Origin: G963676095 sp963676095
GTDB lineage: Bacteria; Bacteroidota; Bacteroidia; Bacteroidales; Prolixibacteraceae
Length of the DNA: 64,000 nt
Assembly (NCBI GenBank): GCA_963676095.1
Contig: OY781040.1
Location: forward strand, 1,302,001 to 1,366,000
Direction: 5' to 3'
Shown here: piece after piece, positions 43,024-51,825 of the stretch
Position numbering within the stretch: position 1 is the stretch's first letter
Layout of the letters: each line of letters starts with the position of its first letter
Made by a program: the position numbers and the translations under genes
The notes under the pieces: generated by a model
Seen by the model: only the letters and a program-made list of their open reading frames with translations
What the model was told of the DNA's origin: nothing
Database searches by the model: none

Positions 43024-44676
43024 TCAGACCACCTCAACACCTCTTTCTTTTAGGAGTTTAAGACCCACATCCTTAAGCTTGTATTTTTGGATTTTGCCAC
43101 TGGCAGTCATTGGAAAATCATCAACAAAGAAAATGTATTTCGGTATTTTATACCGGGCAATCTGCCCCTTGCAAAATTCGATAATTTCATCTTCATGCAA
43201 GTTCTGTCCCTTTTTCAGTTTTACAAAAGCACCGACTTCTTCACCATATTTCGGGCTTGGGATACCGGCAATCTCAACAGCTTCGATCTGAGGCATTCCA
43301 TACAGGAAATTTTCAATTTCCCGCGGATAAATGTTCTCGCCTCCGCGAATAATCATGTCTTTAATACGTCCCGTAATTTTGTAAAAACCATCTTCGGTAC
43401 GCAGGCCAAGGTCACCAGAATGAAGCCAGCCATCTTTATCGATCACCTTTCGGGTTGCCTCCTCATCCTTGTAATATCCTTTCATCACATTGTATCCCCG
43501 GCAACAAACTTCTCCCTGTTCATTATCGGCACATTCCTTTCCTGTTTCAGGGTTTACAATTCTTACTTCCACGTTGGGAAGTTCAAACCCCACTGTTGTA
43601 GCCCTGACTTCGGGAGGGTTGTGTGTCCTTGTTGCGGTCATTCCCGGAGACGATTCGGTAAGCCCGTAAACAATAATAATATCTTTACAGTGCATTTGCG
43701 TCATCACCTTATTCATGGTATCAATCGGGCAGGGGGCTCCGGCCATGATGCCTGTACGCAATGTCGTCAGATCAAACATATCGAACATCGGGTGGTGCAA
43801 CTCTGCGATAAACATGGTCGGCACGCCATATAATGCGGTACATTTTTCCTTTTCTATAGAAGCCAGCACCAGTAACGGATCAAAATTCTCAACCACAACC
43901 ATTGTCGCACCATGAGTAATTATAGCACAAAGGGCGAGCACACACCCGAAACAATGGAAGAAAGGTACGGGAACCAACAACCGGTCATTTGCGGTGTATC
44001 TCATGCACTCGCCGATCGAGAAGCCGTTGTTCAGGATATTATGGTGAGACAGCATCACTCCTTTAGGAAAGCCGGTCGTTCCGGAAGTATATTGCATATT
44101 CGCCACATCATGCGTATTAATCGTACTCTTTACCGCTTCAAGTTCCAGATCGTCGAGATGGTTCCCCAGCAAAATCAATTCGGCCGTATTAAACATCCCT
44201 CTGTGTTTTTCAGGCCCGATAAAAACGACATTTTTTAATTCGGGAAATTTTTCTGACTTAAGGTTTCCCCGTTGCTGGTTCTTCAACTCCGGCACCAACT
44301 CAAAAACCATGTCGACATAGTCGCTATCCCTGTAATTCCCGATCAAACAAAGAGTATGAATATCTGAGTTGTGCAGCAGGTATTCCAGTTCTGCAAGCTT
44401 ATAATTCGTATTGATTGTGACCAAAACAGCCCCGATCTTGGCGCTGGCAAACATAAATGTAAGCCAGTCGGGGATATTGTTTGCCCAGATACCCACTTTA
44501 TCTCCTTTACCAACCCCAAGATACATTAACCCTTTGGCCATTTGGTTCACCCGGTTGTTAAACTCGCTGTATGAAAACCGGAGCCCGCGATCAGGATAAA
44601 CCAGAAAATCATGATCCGGGGTTTCGAAGGCATATTTCTCAAGTATACCCCCCATTGTATAATCAACTAACTGCAT
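43024..44676 (-). CDS. AMP-forming acyl-CoA synthetase
   Basis: A 550-residue ANL-superfamily ligase that activates a fatty acid to acyl-AMP and then acyl-CoA. Motifs: MQYTSGTTGFPKGVMLSHHN (P-loop, about 192-211), IIVYGLTESSP, GWLHSGDLG, and the C-terminal KIQKYKL with the catalytic Lys in SGKIQK. Medium- to long-chain acids are the usual substrates of this subfamily. It follows an XRE-cupin regulator gene (19-bp gap); this pair recurs in Bacteroidota, suggesting regulation by the acyl product. Confidence 0.92.
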   Translation of the reverse strand: MQLVDYTMGGILEKYAFETPDHDFLVYPDRGLRFSYSEFNNRVNQMAKGLMYLGVGKGDKVGIWANNIPDWLTFMFASAKIGAVLVTINTNYKLAELEYLLHNSDIHTLCLIGNYRDSDYVDMVFELVPELKNQQRGNLKSEKFPELKNVVFIGPEKHRGMFNTAELILLGNHLDDLELEAVKSTINTHDVANMQYTSGTTGFPKGVMLSHHNILNNGFSIGECMRYTANDRLLVPVPFFHCFGCVLALCAIITHGATMVVVENFDPLLVLASIEKEKCTALYGVPTMFIAELHHPMFDMFDLTTLRTGIMAGAPCPIDTMNKVMTQMHCKDIIIVYGLTESSPGMTATRTHNPPEVRATTVGFELPNVEVRIVNPETGKECADNEQGEVCCRGYNVMKGYYKDEEATRKVIDKDGWLHSGDLGLRTEDGFYKITGRIKDMIIRGGENIYPREIENFLYGMPQIEAVEIAGIPSPKYGEEVGAFVKLKKGQNLHEDEIIEFCKGQIARYKIPKYIFFVDDFPMTASGKIQKYKLKDVGLKLLKERGVEVV

Positions 44677-44695
44677 TTTCCGTTCTCCTGATTAT

Positions 44696-45274
44696 TTAAT
44701 TGAAAGGAGCATACAATACTGCTAAAATTTTTGCAGGAAGGTTATTACCGACATGAACATTATGTCCGACAACTGAATCCATGTAAATGCTATCTCCCGG
44801 CTCAAGCAGATAAACATCTTTGCCATAATTAATCTCGACCTGTCCCTCCAGCACATAAATAAACTCTTCCCCTTCATGAGATGAAAGCATATAATCTGAA
44901 GGTTTTGCCGGTTCTATTTCAACAATAAACGGCTCCATGTTCCTGCCGGCTTTATCGAAAGCCAGTGAATAAAAATTGAGATGTTCCCTGGTTAAACTTC
45001 CCTGCGATACAAAACGCACCCCTTTTTCCCGTCCTCCGGAACGGACTACAGCCGGGCCCAGCTGATTACTGTCATCCAGGAAAGTTCCCAACCGGACTCC
45101 AAGAGAGCGGGCTATCTTAATCAGAGGGGCCAGGGAAGGAATAATTTTTTCCTCTTCAATTTTTTTTATCAAATCAATATCCAGATTAGTCCGGCATGCC
45201 AGTTCCTCGATGCTGACTTGCCTTGATATTCTGATTTGTTTGATTCTTTCTCCCAAATTTTTTTCAACAGCCAT
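44696..45274 (-). CDS. XRE-family regulator with C-terminal cupin domain
   Basis: A 192-residue regulator: helix-turn-helix (about 9-63, GERIKQIRISRQVSIEELACRT) and a cupin sensor domain (about 110-185, HEGEEFIYVLEGQVEINYGKD and LEPGDSIYMDSVVGHNV). The cupin presumably binds a small ligand. It is first in the operon with the acyl-CoA synthetase and has a strong promoter at 45300-45329. Confidence 0.9.
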   Translation of the reverse strand: MAVEKNLGERIKQIRISRQVSIEELACRTNLDIDLIKKIEEEKIIPSLAPLIKIARSLGVRLGTFLDDSNQLGPAVVRSGGREKGVRFVSQGSLTREHLNFYSLAFDKAGRNMEPFIVEIEPAKPSDYMLSSHEGEEFIYVLEGQVEINYGKDVYLLEPGDSIYMDSVVGHNVHVGNNLPAKILAVLYAPFN

Positions 45275-45299
45275 AACAGATTTCTTAAAAAATGAAAAA

Positions 45300-45329
45300 C
45301 AAAATTAGTCTTATTTTGTTACCGGCCAA
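45300..45329 (-). promoter_or_regulatory. Promoter of the regulator/acyl-CoA ligase operon
   Basis: Minus strand TTG (45329-45327), 19-bp spacer, TAATTTTG (45307-45300), full consensus, with a leader of about 20 nt. Confidence 0.75.
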
Positions 45330-45507
45330 ATCTGTCCCCTTACTTTTGAAAAGATGACCAAAAGAAATGATATTTACTGCATAATCTTCATAGAAAATCC
45401 ACGATCTGCTAAATCCGCATCCTTATAAAAGGAAAGTAATTTAGATGGCTAAAGAACGTATTTCCCCGCTTATTAACCTAAAATCATTAAAATCACTAAA
45501 AAAAAAG

Positions 45508-45515
45508 TAGTTTTG
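45508..45515 (+). promoter_or_regulatory. -7 box of the SIS-domain gene
   Basis: TAGTTTTG, exact to TAnnTTTG, 26 bp before the ATG. The upstream stretch is A-rich and lacks a TTG at the usual distance. Confidence 0.45.
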
Positions 45516-45540
45516 CACATAATCTAAGCAGACTAAAAAT

Positions 45541-46191
45541 ATGATTGAAGAAATTCAGAAGTTAATACGGCATGAATCGGAGGCGATTGCCAATATTCCT
45601 GTTACCGACCAGTTCGGAAAAGCTGTTGAACTGATTGAAAAACGGGTGCATAGAATGTCAGGAAAATTAGTAGCCAGCGGCATGGGAAAAGCAGGACAGA
45701 TTGCCCTGAATATTGCCACTACGTTTAGTTCAACGGGAACCCCCGCAGTATTCCTTCATCCCAGTGATGCCCAACATGGCGATCTCGGAGTAATCCAACC
45801 CAACGACCTCTTGCTGCTGATTTCCAATTCAGGAAAGACAAGGGAAATACTGGAACTGGTAGATCTTGCAGATAACCTCTATAAAGACCTGCCGATTATC
45901 GTCATCACGGGGAACCCGGAAGGAGAACTGGCAAAAATGGCCGATGTAACCCTTTTCACCGGAAACCCTGCAGAAGTTTGTATCCTCGGCCTCACCCCAA
46001 GCACTTCGACGACCACAATGACTGTGATCGGAGATGTCCTCGTGGTATTGATGATGAAAAAAATCGGTTTCACCTGCGAGGATTACGCCAAACGCCACCA
46101 TGGAGGATACCTGGGTGATAAATCCCGAAGCCAGGCCAGGCTAAAAAAAATGCAGCAAAACCAGGACGGGATGAACTTACCGATAAGCTAA
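45541..46191 (+). CDS. SIS-domain sugar-phosphate isomerase, KpsF/GutQ-like without CBS domains
   Basis: A 216-residue protein made of one SIS domain: SGMGKAGQIALNIATTFSSTGTPA, HGDLGVIQPNDLLLLISNSGKTREI and STSTTTMTVIGDVL. This is the fold of arabinose-5-phosphate isomerases (KdsD/GutQ), but those carry two CBS domains (about 320 residues) that are missing here. A C-terminal HHGGYLGDKSR resembles the KdsD HPGGALG motif. It may make D-arabinose 5-phosphate for Kdo, or act on another sugar phosphate. The next gene follows after 43 bp. Confidence 0.85.
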   Translation: MIEEIQKLIRHESEAIANIPVTDQFGKAVELIEKRVHRMSGKLVASGMGKAGQIALNIATTFSSTGTPAVFLHPSDAQHGDLGVIQPNDLLLLISNSGKTREILELVDLADNLYKDLPIIVITGNPEGELAKMADVTLFTGNPAEVCILGLTPSTSTTTMTVIGDVLVVLMMKKIGFTCEDYAKRHHGGYLGDKSRSQARLKKMQQNQDGMNLPIS

Positions 46192-46234
46192 ATCAGGGAA
46201 AAGATTTTGCAAAATCCAATAAAAACCAAATGAT

Positions 46235-46777
46235 ATGCGCATTACCAGAGAGGAAACAATAGGAATGGTCATTGACATGCAGGAGAAATTACTCCCGGCA
46301 ATGGCAGAACAGGAGGATTTACTGAAAAACTGCAGGATCCTGATACAGGGGATGCAGGAACTGGGGATCCCGTTAATTGTAACCCAACAATATACAAAAG
46401 GCCTGGGAGAAACAGTAGAACCGGTAAAATCAATTATTAAGAACTTCTCCCCTGTCGAGAAGCGGGAATTCAGTTGCTGCAATGAACCTTTAATTACAGA
46501 AAAAATAAAAGAAATCAACAAAAAAAAGGTCATACTGTGCGGTATCGAGAGTCATATCTGCGTACTTCAAACGGCCATCGACCTGAAAGAAGCAGGCTAT
46601 GTTCCGGTCGTGGTCCTGGATTGTGTTTCTTCCCGGACATTGGGGAACCTGGACCTGGCCGCAGAACGTTTTCGCCACGAGGGGATCATGATGACTTCCT
46701 GCGAGTCTGTTCTCTTCGAACTGACAAGAACGTCAGTTGCCCCGGAGTTCAAGGCGATATCGAAAATGATTAAATAA
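46235..46777 (+). CDS. Isochorismatase-family cysteine hydrolase
   Basis: A 180-residue hydrolase with the catalytic triad Asp14 (VIDMQEKLL), Lys76 (VEKREFSCC) and Cys109 (CGIESHICVLQTA), preceded by the usual cis-peptide region. Members hydrolyse nicotinamide, isochorismate, ureas or other amides; the substrate here is not evident. Probably cotranscribed with the SIS-domain gene. Confidence 0.85.
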   Translation: MRITREETIGMVIDMQEKLLPAMAEQEDLLKNCRILIQGMQELGIPLIVTQQYTKGLGETVEPVKSIIKNFSPVEKREFSCCNEPLITEKIKEINKKKVILCGIESHICVLQTAIDLKEAGYVPVVVLDCVSSRTLGNLDLAAERFRHEGIMMTSCESVLFELTRTSVAPEFKAISKMIK

Positions 46778-46779
46778 TA

Positions 46780-46859
46780 CTAAAGTTTCGCAGCTTCCGG
46801 ATCCGGGAAAAAGAACAGGGGACACAGAGCGGGCACCGGAATGACATGCGAAACTTCAG
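46780..46859. terminator. Long imperfect hairpin between convergent genes
   Basis: CTAAAGTTTCGCA (46780-46792) pairs with TGCGAAACTTCAG (46847-46859) at 12 of 13 positions, and TTCCGG (46795-46800) pairs with CCGGAA (46836-46841) inside it. It sits exactly between the isochorismatase-like gene and the convergent protease gene and could end transcripts in both directions or stabilise their 3' ends. Confidence 0.5.
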
Positions 46860-46867
46860 TAATAATA

Positions 46868-49411
46868 TTATTTGGTAAGAATAAGCTTCTTGGTCATTAC
46901 CGAACCGTTTATTTTCGCCCGGAAGAAATACATGCCACTCGGGCATCCCGTTATATCAAGATCGATCGTATTGGAGTCGGGCCCGAAGGAAGCTGTTCCC
47001 GAATACACCTGTTTGCCTGTTATTGAAAAAACAGCCAGCTGGGCCGTTCCGCTTTCCTCACTGGAAACAGTAAAATGATAAACGCCGCTTGACGGATTTG
47101 GATATACCTCCAGCGTATTGCTGACCAGATTAATCTGCAAATTGCCATAATCGCCGTTATTCCCGTCAACCTGTAACCAATAGGTTTTTGCCCTGTTTAC
47201 TTTAAGGTTTCTGATAGCTGCCTCCGTACTGCCGGTAGCCGCATCATCGTCACTGGCTGCCATAAGAATATAATTCCCGGATAAAATATCTGAATACGAG
47301 TCAGCCTGATAAACGGCAATCTGCGTATCAAACCCTTTCGTTTCGATGGTCACCATGCCACTTGAAGTCCCGGGAAAAGTAAACCAGATCGAATTATCGA
47401 GATCGGACCATGTGCCTGACGGATAAGGTTCTCCGTCTTCCACCGTTCCGCATTCGTTGGAATAATAAGCATTCTTGCCAAGCCTCAGGGCTATCGCATT
47501 TTCAACATTATCGTTTTTAGGCATAACCACATGGAGCAGGACGCTGTCGGAGGCAGAACAATTTCCGTCAGTCCCGGTAACCCTGACATAAGTATCAAAT
47601 GAACCATCCGGTTTTACGTCATCCTTTAAAGTAAGGTACAACACATTTGAACTGGTCGTAATGTCGAAATAATCTTCATCATCAACGGAAAAAGTATATT
47701 CGTCTGCCCCTTCTGCATCGATCTCATAAGAAGACAATTCGGATCCGCACAATGTCAGTTCATCCGACAGTCCGGACAACACCACGGGCAAATTGTCGAA
47801 AGCTTGTACCAGGTCGCTGTAACTAACGGTATCTGATCCATACTTGTTCGTGGCAATCAGAGAAACCGAATAACTGCCCGGCTTTAAAAAGATAACCGAA
47901 GGATTCTCCGAAGTCGAGTCTGTACCGTTCGTATATTCAAAAGTAGCCGGAGAAACAGACCAGCTCCAACTGGTTGGAGAATGAGTACTTTCGTCGGTAA
48001 AGGAAACGACCGTACTCAGACAGGCAATGGAAAGGCTGGAAGAAAATTCCGCTTCGGGAGGATTCTTATCACCAATCCCTTCTAGCCTGAGGGTCCCGGT
48101 ATTGTCCGGATCGAGCCAGCTTTTCAGCTGCTTCGTCGATGTCGAACTGTAATTCCAGGAAAGCGAAAACATCCCGAACAGTGACATCTCGTCATTTCCC
48201 CCATGCAATTGTCCTATGATTTGCTTGTTTTCATTAAACAAAGGACTTCCTGAGGATCCGCTTTCGTCTGTTCCTGTATCATAAGAAACTTCCCAGTGCG
48301 TATTGGCTTCCGTAATGACCCCGTCATCCCATTGCACCCGGTTGCTATAACTGACAGGGGCATCGTTATCAATGGCAATACATTTATACATCCCTTCCGG
48401 GTGATGAATACAAGTACCATTTTCCGGGGAATCAGAGCTGGCATTCCATCCTGCAAAATAAGCATCATACGCGTCAGGAGGGGTTTCGTCCAATTCAAGC
48501 AGTGTAAAGTCGGAATAACTGCTGGTCGCTTTTAATGCAGCACCCGAAAGCGACTCATCCAGCGAAGCATCACTACTGTTACAGGTCGAATTTTCATAAT
48601 TAAAATAGGCGACCAGTGTTTGTGCTACCGTATTGGAACTAAGGCAATGGTTCGCAGTAAGAAAATAAGGAGTCCCGTCTTCCCTGACATTATTCACCAA
48701 GGCTCCGGAGCAGGAATAACTGTATTGACTATCATGAAAAGTGATCAGGCAGACAGCATGTTTTTCGGTTTGCCAGTTTTGACCAGCCGGACAATTAATT
48801 TCCACCCAACCGCTGGTATCTATAGTAGATGCCTTCGATGCCAGGTTGGTATAAGCCTTAACAACTGAACCAACCACCAATCCTCCCGAAAATGCGGCAT
48901 CAACAGGTTCGTCGTACTCAATAATCAGAGAAGTTCCTTTAAATTCGCCAATCGCCAGCTGACCGCTCTTTTTATTGTTTATACTTGTAAATCCGCCCCT
49001 TACCCTGGCCTTATCTGCCGAATAAATATAAACGCTTGCGTCCTGGGGCAAATCGTAGGTTTTAAAATATATCCCCAAAGAAACAGCATCAGGACATTCT
49101 ATCTCATAACGCCAGACATTCATATTCCCAACCCGAGTCTTCAGACCTTCTTCCGGGATATCGATATCCACCGACTGAACAACGCCATACCTGTTTGGTA
49201 TTCCCATCTTGGAATCCATTAATTTTTGCTGTTCCACACGAACAGAATCCAACCTGAAACGGGGAATCACGACCGAACTTCTTGTAGTGAAACCAAAACT
49301 TGCAGGTATGCTGTGATCAGAGATCTGACCTAGAATTTTTCCTTCAAGAAAAAGAAAAAAGAGACACAAGCATATGCTTCGAAAACCAACAAATGGCTTT
49401 AATTTATTCAT
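46868..49411 (-). CDS. T9SS-secreted trypsin-like serine protease with PKD domain (lysyl-endopeptidase-like)
   Basis: An 847-residue secreted protease. Order: signal peptide (about 1-29, ending LGQ), pro-region, S1-type peptidase domain (about 200-430) with catalytic His255 (TANHC), Asp301 (SDFTLLEL) and Ser387 (GSSGSP), a PKD domain (about 455-540), a GEVED/CUB-like C-terminal region, and a type A T9SS sorting domain (about 770-847: LEVYPNPSSG ... GMYFFRAKI ... KKLILTK). The cysteine spacing and GSSGSPL motif resemble Lysobacter/Achromobacter lysyl endopeptidase. It implies that the organism has a type IX secretion system. Minus-strand TATTTTTG at 49439-49432 may be its -7 box. Confidence 0.9.
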   Translation of the reverse strand: MNKLKPFVGFRSICLCLFFLFLEGKILGQISDHSIPASFGFTTRSSVVIPRFRLDSVRVEQQKLMDSKMGIPNRYGVVQSVDIDIPEEGLKTRVGNMNVWRYEIECPDAVSLGIYFKTYDLPQDASVYIYSADKARVRGGFTSINNKKSGQLAIGEFKGTSLIIEYDEPVDAAFSGGLVVGSVVKAYTNLASKASTIDTSGWVEINCPAGQNWQTEKHAVCLITFHDSQYSYSCSGALVNNVREDGTPYFLTANHCLSSNTVAQTLVAYFNYENSTCNSSDASLDESLSGAALKATSSYSDFTLLELDETPPDAYDAYFAGWNASSDSPENGTCIHHPEGMYKCIAIDNDAPVSYSNRVQWDDGVITEANTHWEVSYDTGTDESGSSGSPLFNENKQIIGQLHGGNDEMSLFGMFSLSWNYSSTSTKQLKSWLDPDNTGTLRLEGIGDKNPPEAEFSSSLSIACLSTVVSFTDESTHSPTSWSWSVSPATFEYTNGTDSTSENPSVIFLKPGSYSVSLIATNKYGSDTVSYSDLVQAFDNLPVVLSGLSDELTLCGSELSSYEIDAEGADEYTFSVDDEDYFDITTSSNVLYLTLKDDVKPDGSFDTYVRVTGTDGNCSASDSVLLHVVMPKNDNVENAIALRLGKNAYYSNECGTVEDGEPYPSGTWSDLDNSIWFTFPGTSSGMVTIETKGFDTQIAVYQADSYSDILSGNYILMAASDDDAATGSTEAAIRNLKVNRAKTYWLQVDGNNGDYGNLQINLVSNTLEVYPNPSSGVYHFTVSSEESGTAQLAVFSITGKQVYSGTASFGPDSNTIDLDITGCPSGMYFFRAKINGSVMTKKLILTK

Positions 49412-49518
49412 ACTTCAATTTTCCTGCTAAACAAAAATAGAAACATATTTGAAATAGAAATGCATTTTGAAAAAATAGTATGCAAAAAAAAGCAATGCTG
49501 CCAGAATTAAAACAGAAC

Positions 49519-49538
49519 AAAAAAAGGGAACTGTTCCC
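49519..49538 (-). terminator. Terminator of the sugar-phosphate operon
   Basis: On the minus strand GGGAA-cag-TTCCC followed by seven T, 38-57 bp after the stop codon of the transaldolase-like gene. The stem is short, but the T run is perfect. Confidence 0.65.
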
Positions 49539-49575
49539 AGATCCCTCTCTGCTGTCATAGCATATTTATAACTTT

Positions 49576-50241
49576 CTAAAAAGAAATGTCATACAATCCC
49601 TGTCCATCTTCATGGAAAGTCCTGACACTAATGTCGGTCATCGGGTGTTTGATTAATTGCATCAACAAGTCCGGACTAACAGTTGCAGAATGGGAGCCAT
49701 TCATACTGACCCGGTAAATCTGGTCGACCGTTTTAAAGCTGGCTGCCAGTACTTTCGTTGTCAGCTTATAATCAGTCATATTTTTTACAATATCTCGAAC
49801 GACTTCAATACCATGCGACGAAATATTGTCCAGCCTGCTCACATAAGGTGCAACAAAATCGGCACCAGCCCTGGCTGCAACCAGCGCTTGCTGCTGTGTA
49901 AATATCGCAGTTGCTGTCACATTCACCCCTGAATCCTTCAATATCCGCATCGCCTTATACCCCTGAGGGGTTACGGGTATTTTCGTATAATAATTATCGC
50001 CAATATCGAAATAATTCTTATAGGTTTTAGCCTCTCTGACAATATCTTCAGCAACTTCGCTCATCACCTGTATGTGGATCATTCCGCTTCCGGTAATTTT
50101 TAATATGCTGTCGATCGCCTCAGATAATTTCAACCCGGATTGCTTTAAAATTGTCGGGTTTGTTGTCACCCCTTCAAGGGGAAAAAAATCATACAAATCT
50201 TTTAAGGCTGAAAGATCAGCCGTGTCTGCCATGTAAATCAT
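49576..50241 (-). CDS. FSA/TalC-type transaldolase (fructose-6-phosphate aldolase family)
   Basis: A 221-residue class I aldolase: ADTADLSALKDLYDFFPLEGVTTNPTIL at the start and YYTKIPVTPQGYKAM with the Schiff-base lysine. Size and motifs fit the small FSA/TalC subfamily rather than classical transaldolase. ATG three codons in (50232) is an alternative start. It is last in an operon with a zinc dehydrogenase, an aldolase-dehydrogenase fusion and a PHP protein, suggesting cleavage of a ketose phosphate made by them. Confidence 0.88.
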   Translation of the reverse strand: MIYMADTADLSALKDLYDFFPLEGVTTNPTILKQSGLKLSEAIDSILKITGSGMIHIQVMSEVAEDIVREAKTYKNYFDIGDNYYTKIPVTPQGYKAMRILKDSGVNVTATAIFTQQQALVAARAGADFVAPYVSRLDNISSHGIEVVRDIVKNMTDYKLTTKVLAASFKTVDQIYRVSMNGSHSATVSPDLLMQLIKHPMTDISVRTFHEDGQGLYDISF

Positions 50242-50388
50242 TCCTACTTAATTTTTTAATTCCAGGTTAATTGTCAGGTTTTTTGTTATCCGGCAAAAAA
50301 ACAGGAACCAAAAGAACAGGTCAGGATTAATTCACATCCTAGGCTAAAGCCTGCTTCTTCACTTCAATTGCTGTCTTTGTCCGGACAA

Positions 50389-51660
50389 TCAGATGTTCCT
50401 GGCATTCGCAAGCAAATACTCTTCTGCTTCCACGGACCAAAGGTCGTTATTCCGGACACAAATCTCATTCAATTTTGCAAAGAAAGGATCAGATTTACCT
50501 TTTTCTTTAAATTCGCTGATAGCGGTCAGCGGGATATCCTTATGGGTATAGATTAGTTTCTTGCCTCCCGGGATAGCTGGCAGGTTTAGTGTTGTTTCGA
50601 TTACAGCATTTAGCCCGCCAACATGTGTTACAAGGCCGGCAGGATCGAGCCCCTTCCGGAACATATACAGTGATTCGATCATATCGTCATTGTTCCCTCC
50701 CGAAGTTCCTGTGATGTGGGTCGAAGCATAATGTACATTATAAAAATTCATCTTTGCTGAGAAATCTGGTTTACCGGGACCGGCAAAAAAGTTGAGGCAA
50801 CCGTCTGCTGAAAGAATTGCATCCCCCTGTTCAACAACCGGGGCAACCGGGGCAAAGACAAAAACATCATTGTACCCTGATCCTCCTGTCAAATCGCGCA
50901 GTGCTTTCACGGGATCATCAACGCCGGTATTCATATAAATCAGTTCGATACCCCTGGTCTTTGCCCATTCCGGAGAATAAATAGAGGCAGCCCGGTCGAG
51001 CCTGGCCTGGTCGATATCTGTAACAACCAGCAATGAAGGCTTCCTGTCTTCCCTGCTGATCACATAATTAATGGCGGCTAGCCCCATTGGACCAACACCC
51101 GCCAGGACAGCCATCTTGCCACCGTCAACAATTTCCATCTGGTGGACATACGATCCCGGTTTTGTATGATAATTGGCATGCATCGCCCCAATCACACAGC
51201 TGAGCGGTTCAGCCAAAGAAGCCGGATAATATCCTGGCCCTTCATAGGCAAGAAGACAATCCTGCACAAGGACGTCCCTGGGAATGATCACATAAGTAGC
51301 ATCGCCGCCAATGTAAGAATAGGAATAGCCCGGGGCACTCAGTACCCCAACCGGTCCATCTTCATAATAAATAGCAGGCTGGATCGAAAACTTCTGTCCA
51401 ACTTTAAATTTATGCTGCCAGGCAGCACCTACCTCAACCAGCTCGCCTGCAAATTCGTGACCTATGATCACGGGGTTTTCCGCAACATCATCAGGGACTC
51501 TTTTATGATCAGCTCCCTGACTGGCAGCTTTATATGACGACATGCAAATACTGTCGGACACTACTTTGGCCAGAATTTCATCTTCCTTAATAGCAGGAAG
51601 TTCAAACTCTTCCATCCTCAAATCCTTCTTCCCGTATAATCGAATTGCCTTTGTTCTCAT
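50389..51660 (-). CDS. Zinc-type medium-chain dehydrogenase, L-sorbose-1-phosphate-reductase-like
   Basis: A 423-residue alcohol dehydrogenase with the GroES-like zinc domain (NPVIIGHEFAGELVEVG with the GHE motif) and a Rossmann domain (MAVLAGVGPMGLAAINYV). Length and NYHTKPGSY / FAGPGKPDFSA segments resemble SorE-type L-sorbose-1-phosphate reductases. Probably oxidises or reduces a sugar-phosphate in the pathway of its operon; substrate inferred only from family resemblance. Confidence 0.82.
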   Translation of the reverse strand: MRTKAIRLYGKKDLRMEEFELPAIKEDEILAKVVSDSICMSSYKAASQGADHKRVPDDVAENPVIIGHEFAGELVEVGAAWQHKFKVGQKFSIQPAIYYEDGPVGVLSAPGYSYSYIGGDATYVIIPRDVLVQDCLLAYEGPGYYPASLAEPLSCVIGAMHANYHTKPGSYVHQMEIVDGGKMAVLAGVGPMGLAAINYVISREDRKPSLLVVTDIDQARLDRAASIYSPEWAKTRGIELIYMNTGVDDPVKALRDLTGGSGYNDVFVFAPVAPVVEQGDAILSADGCLNFFAGPGKPDFSAKMNFYNVHYASTHITGTSGGNNDDMIESLYMFRKGLDPAGLVTHVGGLNAVIETTLNLPAIPGGKKLIYTHKDIPLTAISEFKEKGKSDPFFAKLNEICVRNNDLWSVEAEEYLLANARNI

Positions 51661-51825
51661 TAGTAAAAATTTATTTAATTAACCTTCAATCACATTACTC
51701 GTTCCCATCTCCCTACCCTTCAAACTACTAAACAATCAAACCATTCATCAGCACCGGCCTCCTTTTATTCAGTTCCGGAAATCGGAGAATTAGCCTGGTT
51801 TATAGTTGGTTGCAGCCACCTTGAA

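Noticed and set aside
43087..43833. 248-residue frame antisense to the acyl-CoA synthetase
   Set aside because: Covers the conserved core of the ligase on the other strand; composition is His/Asn/Phe-rich without domain features.
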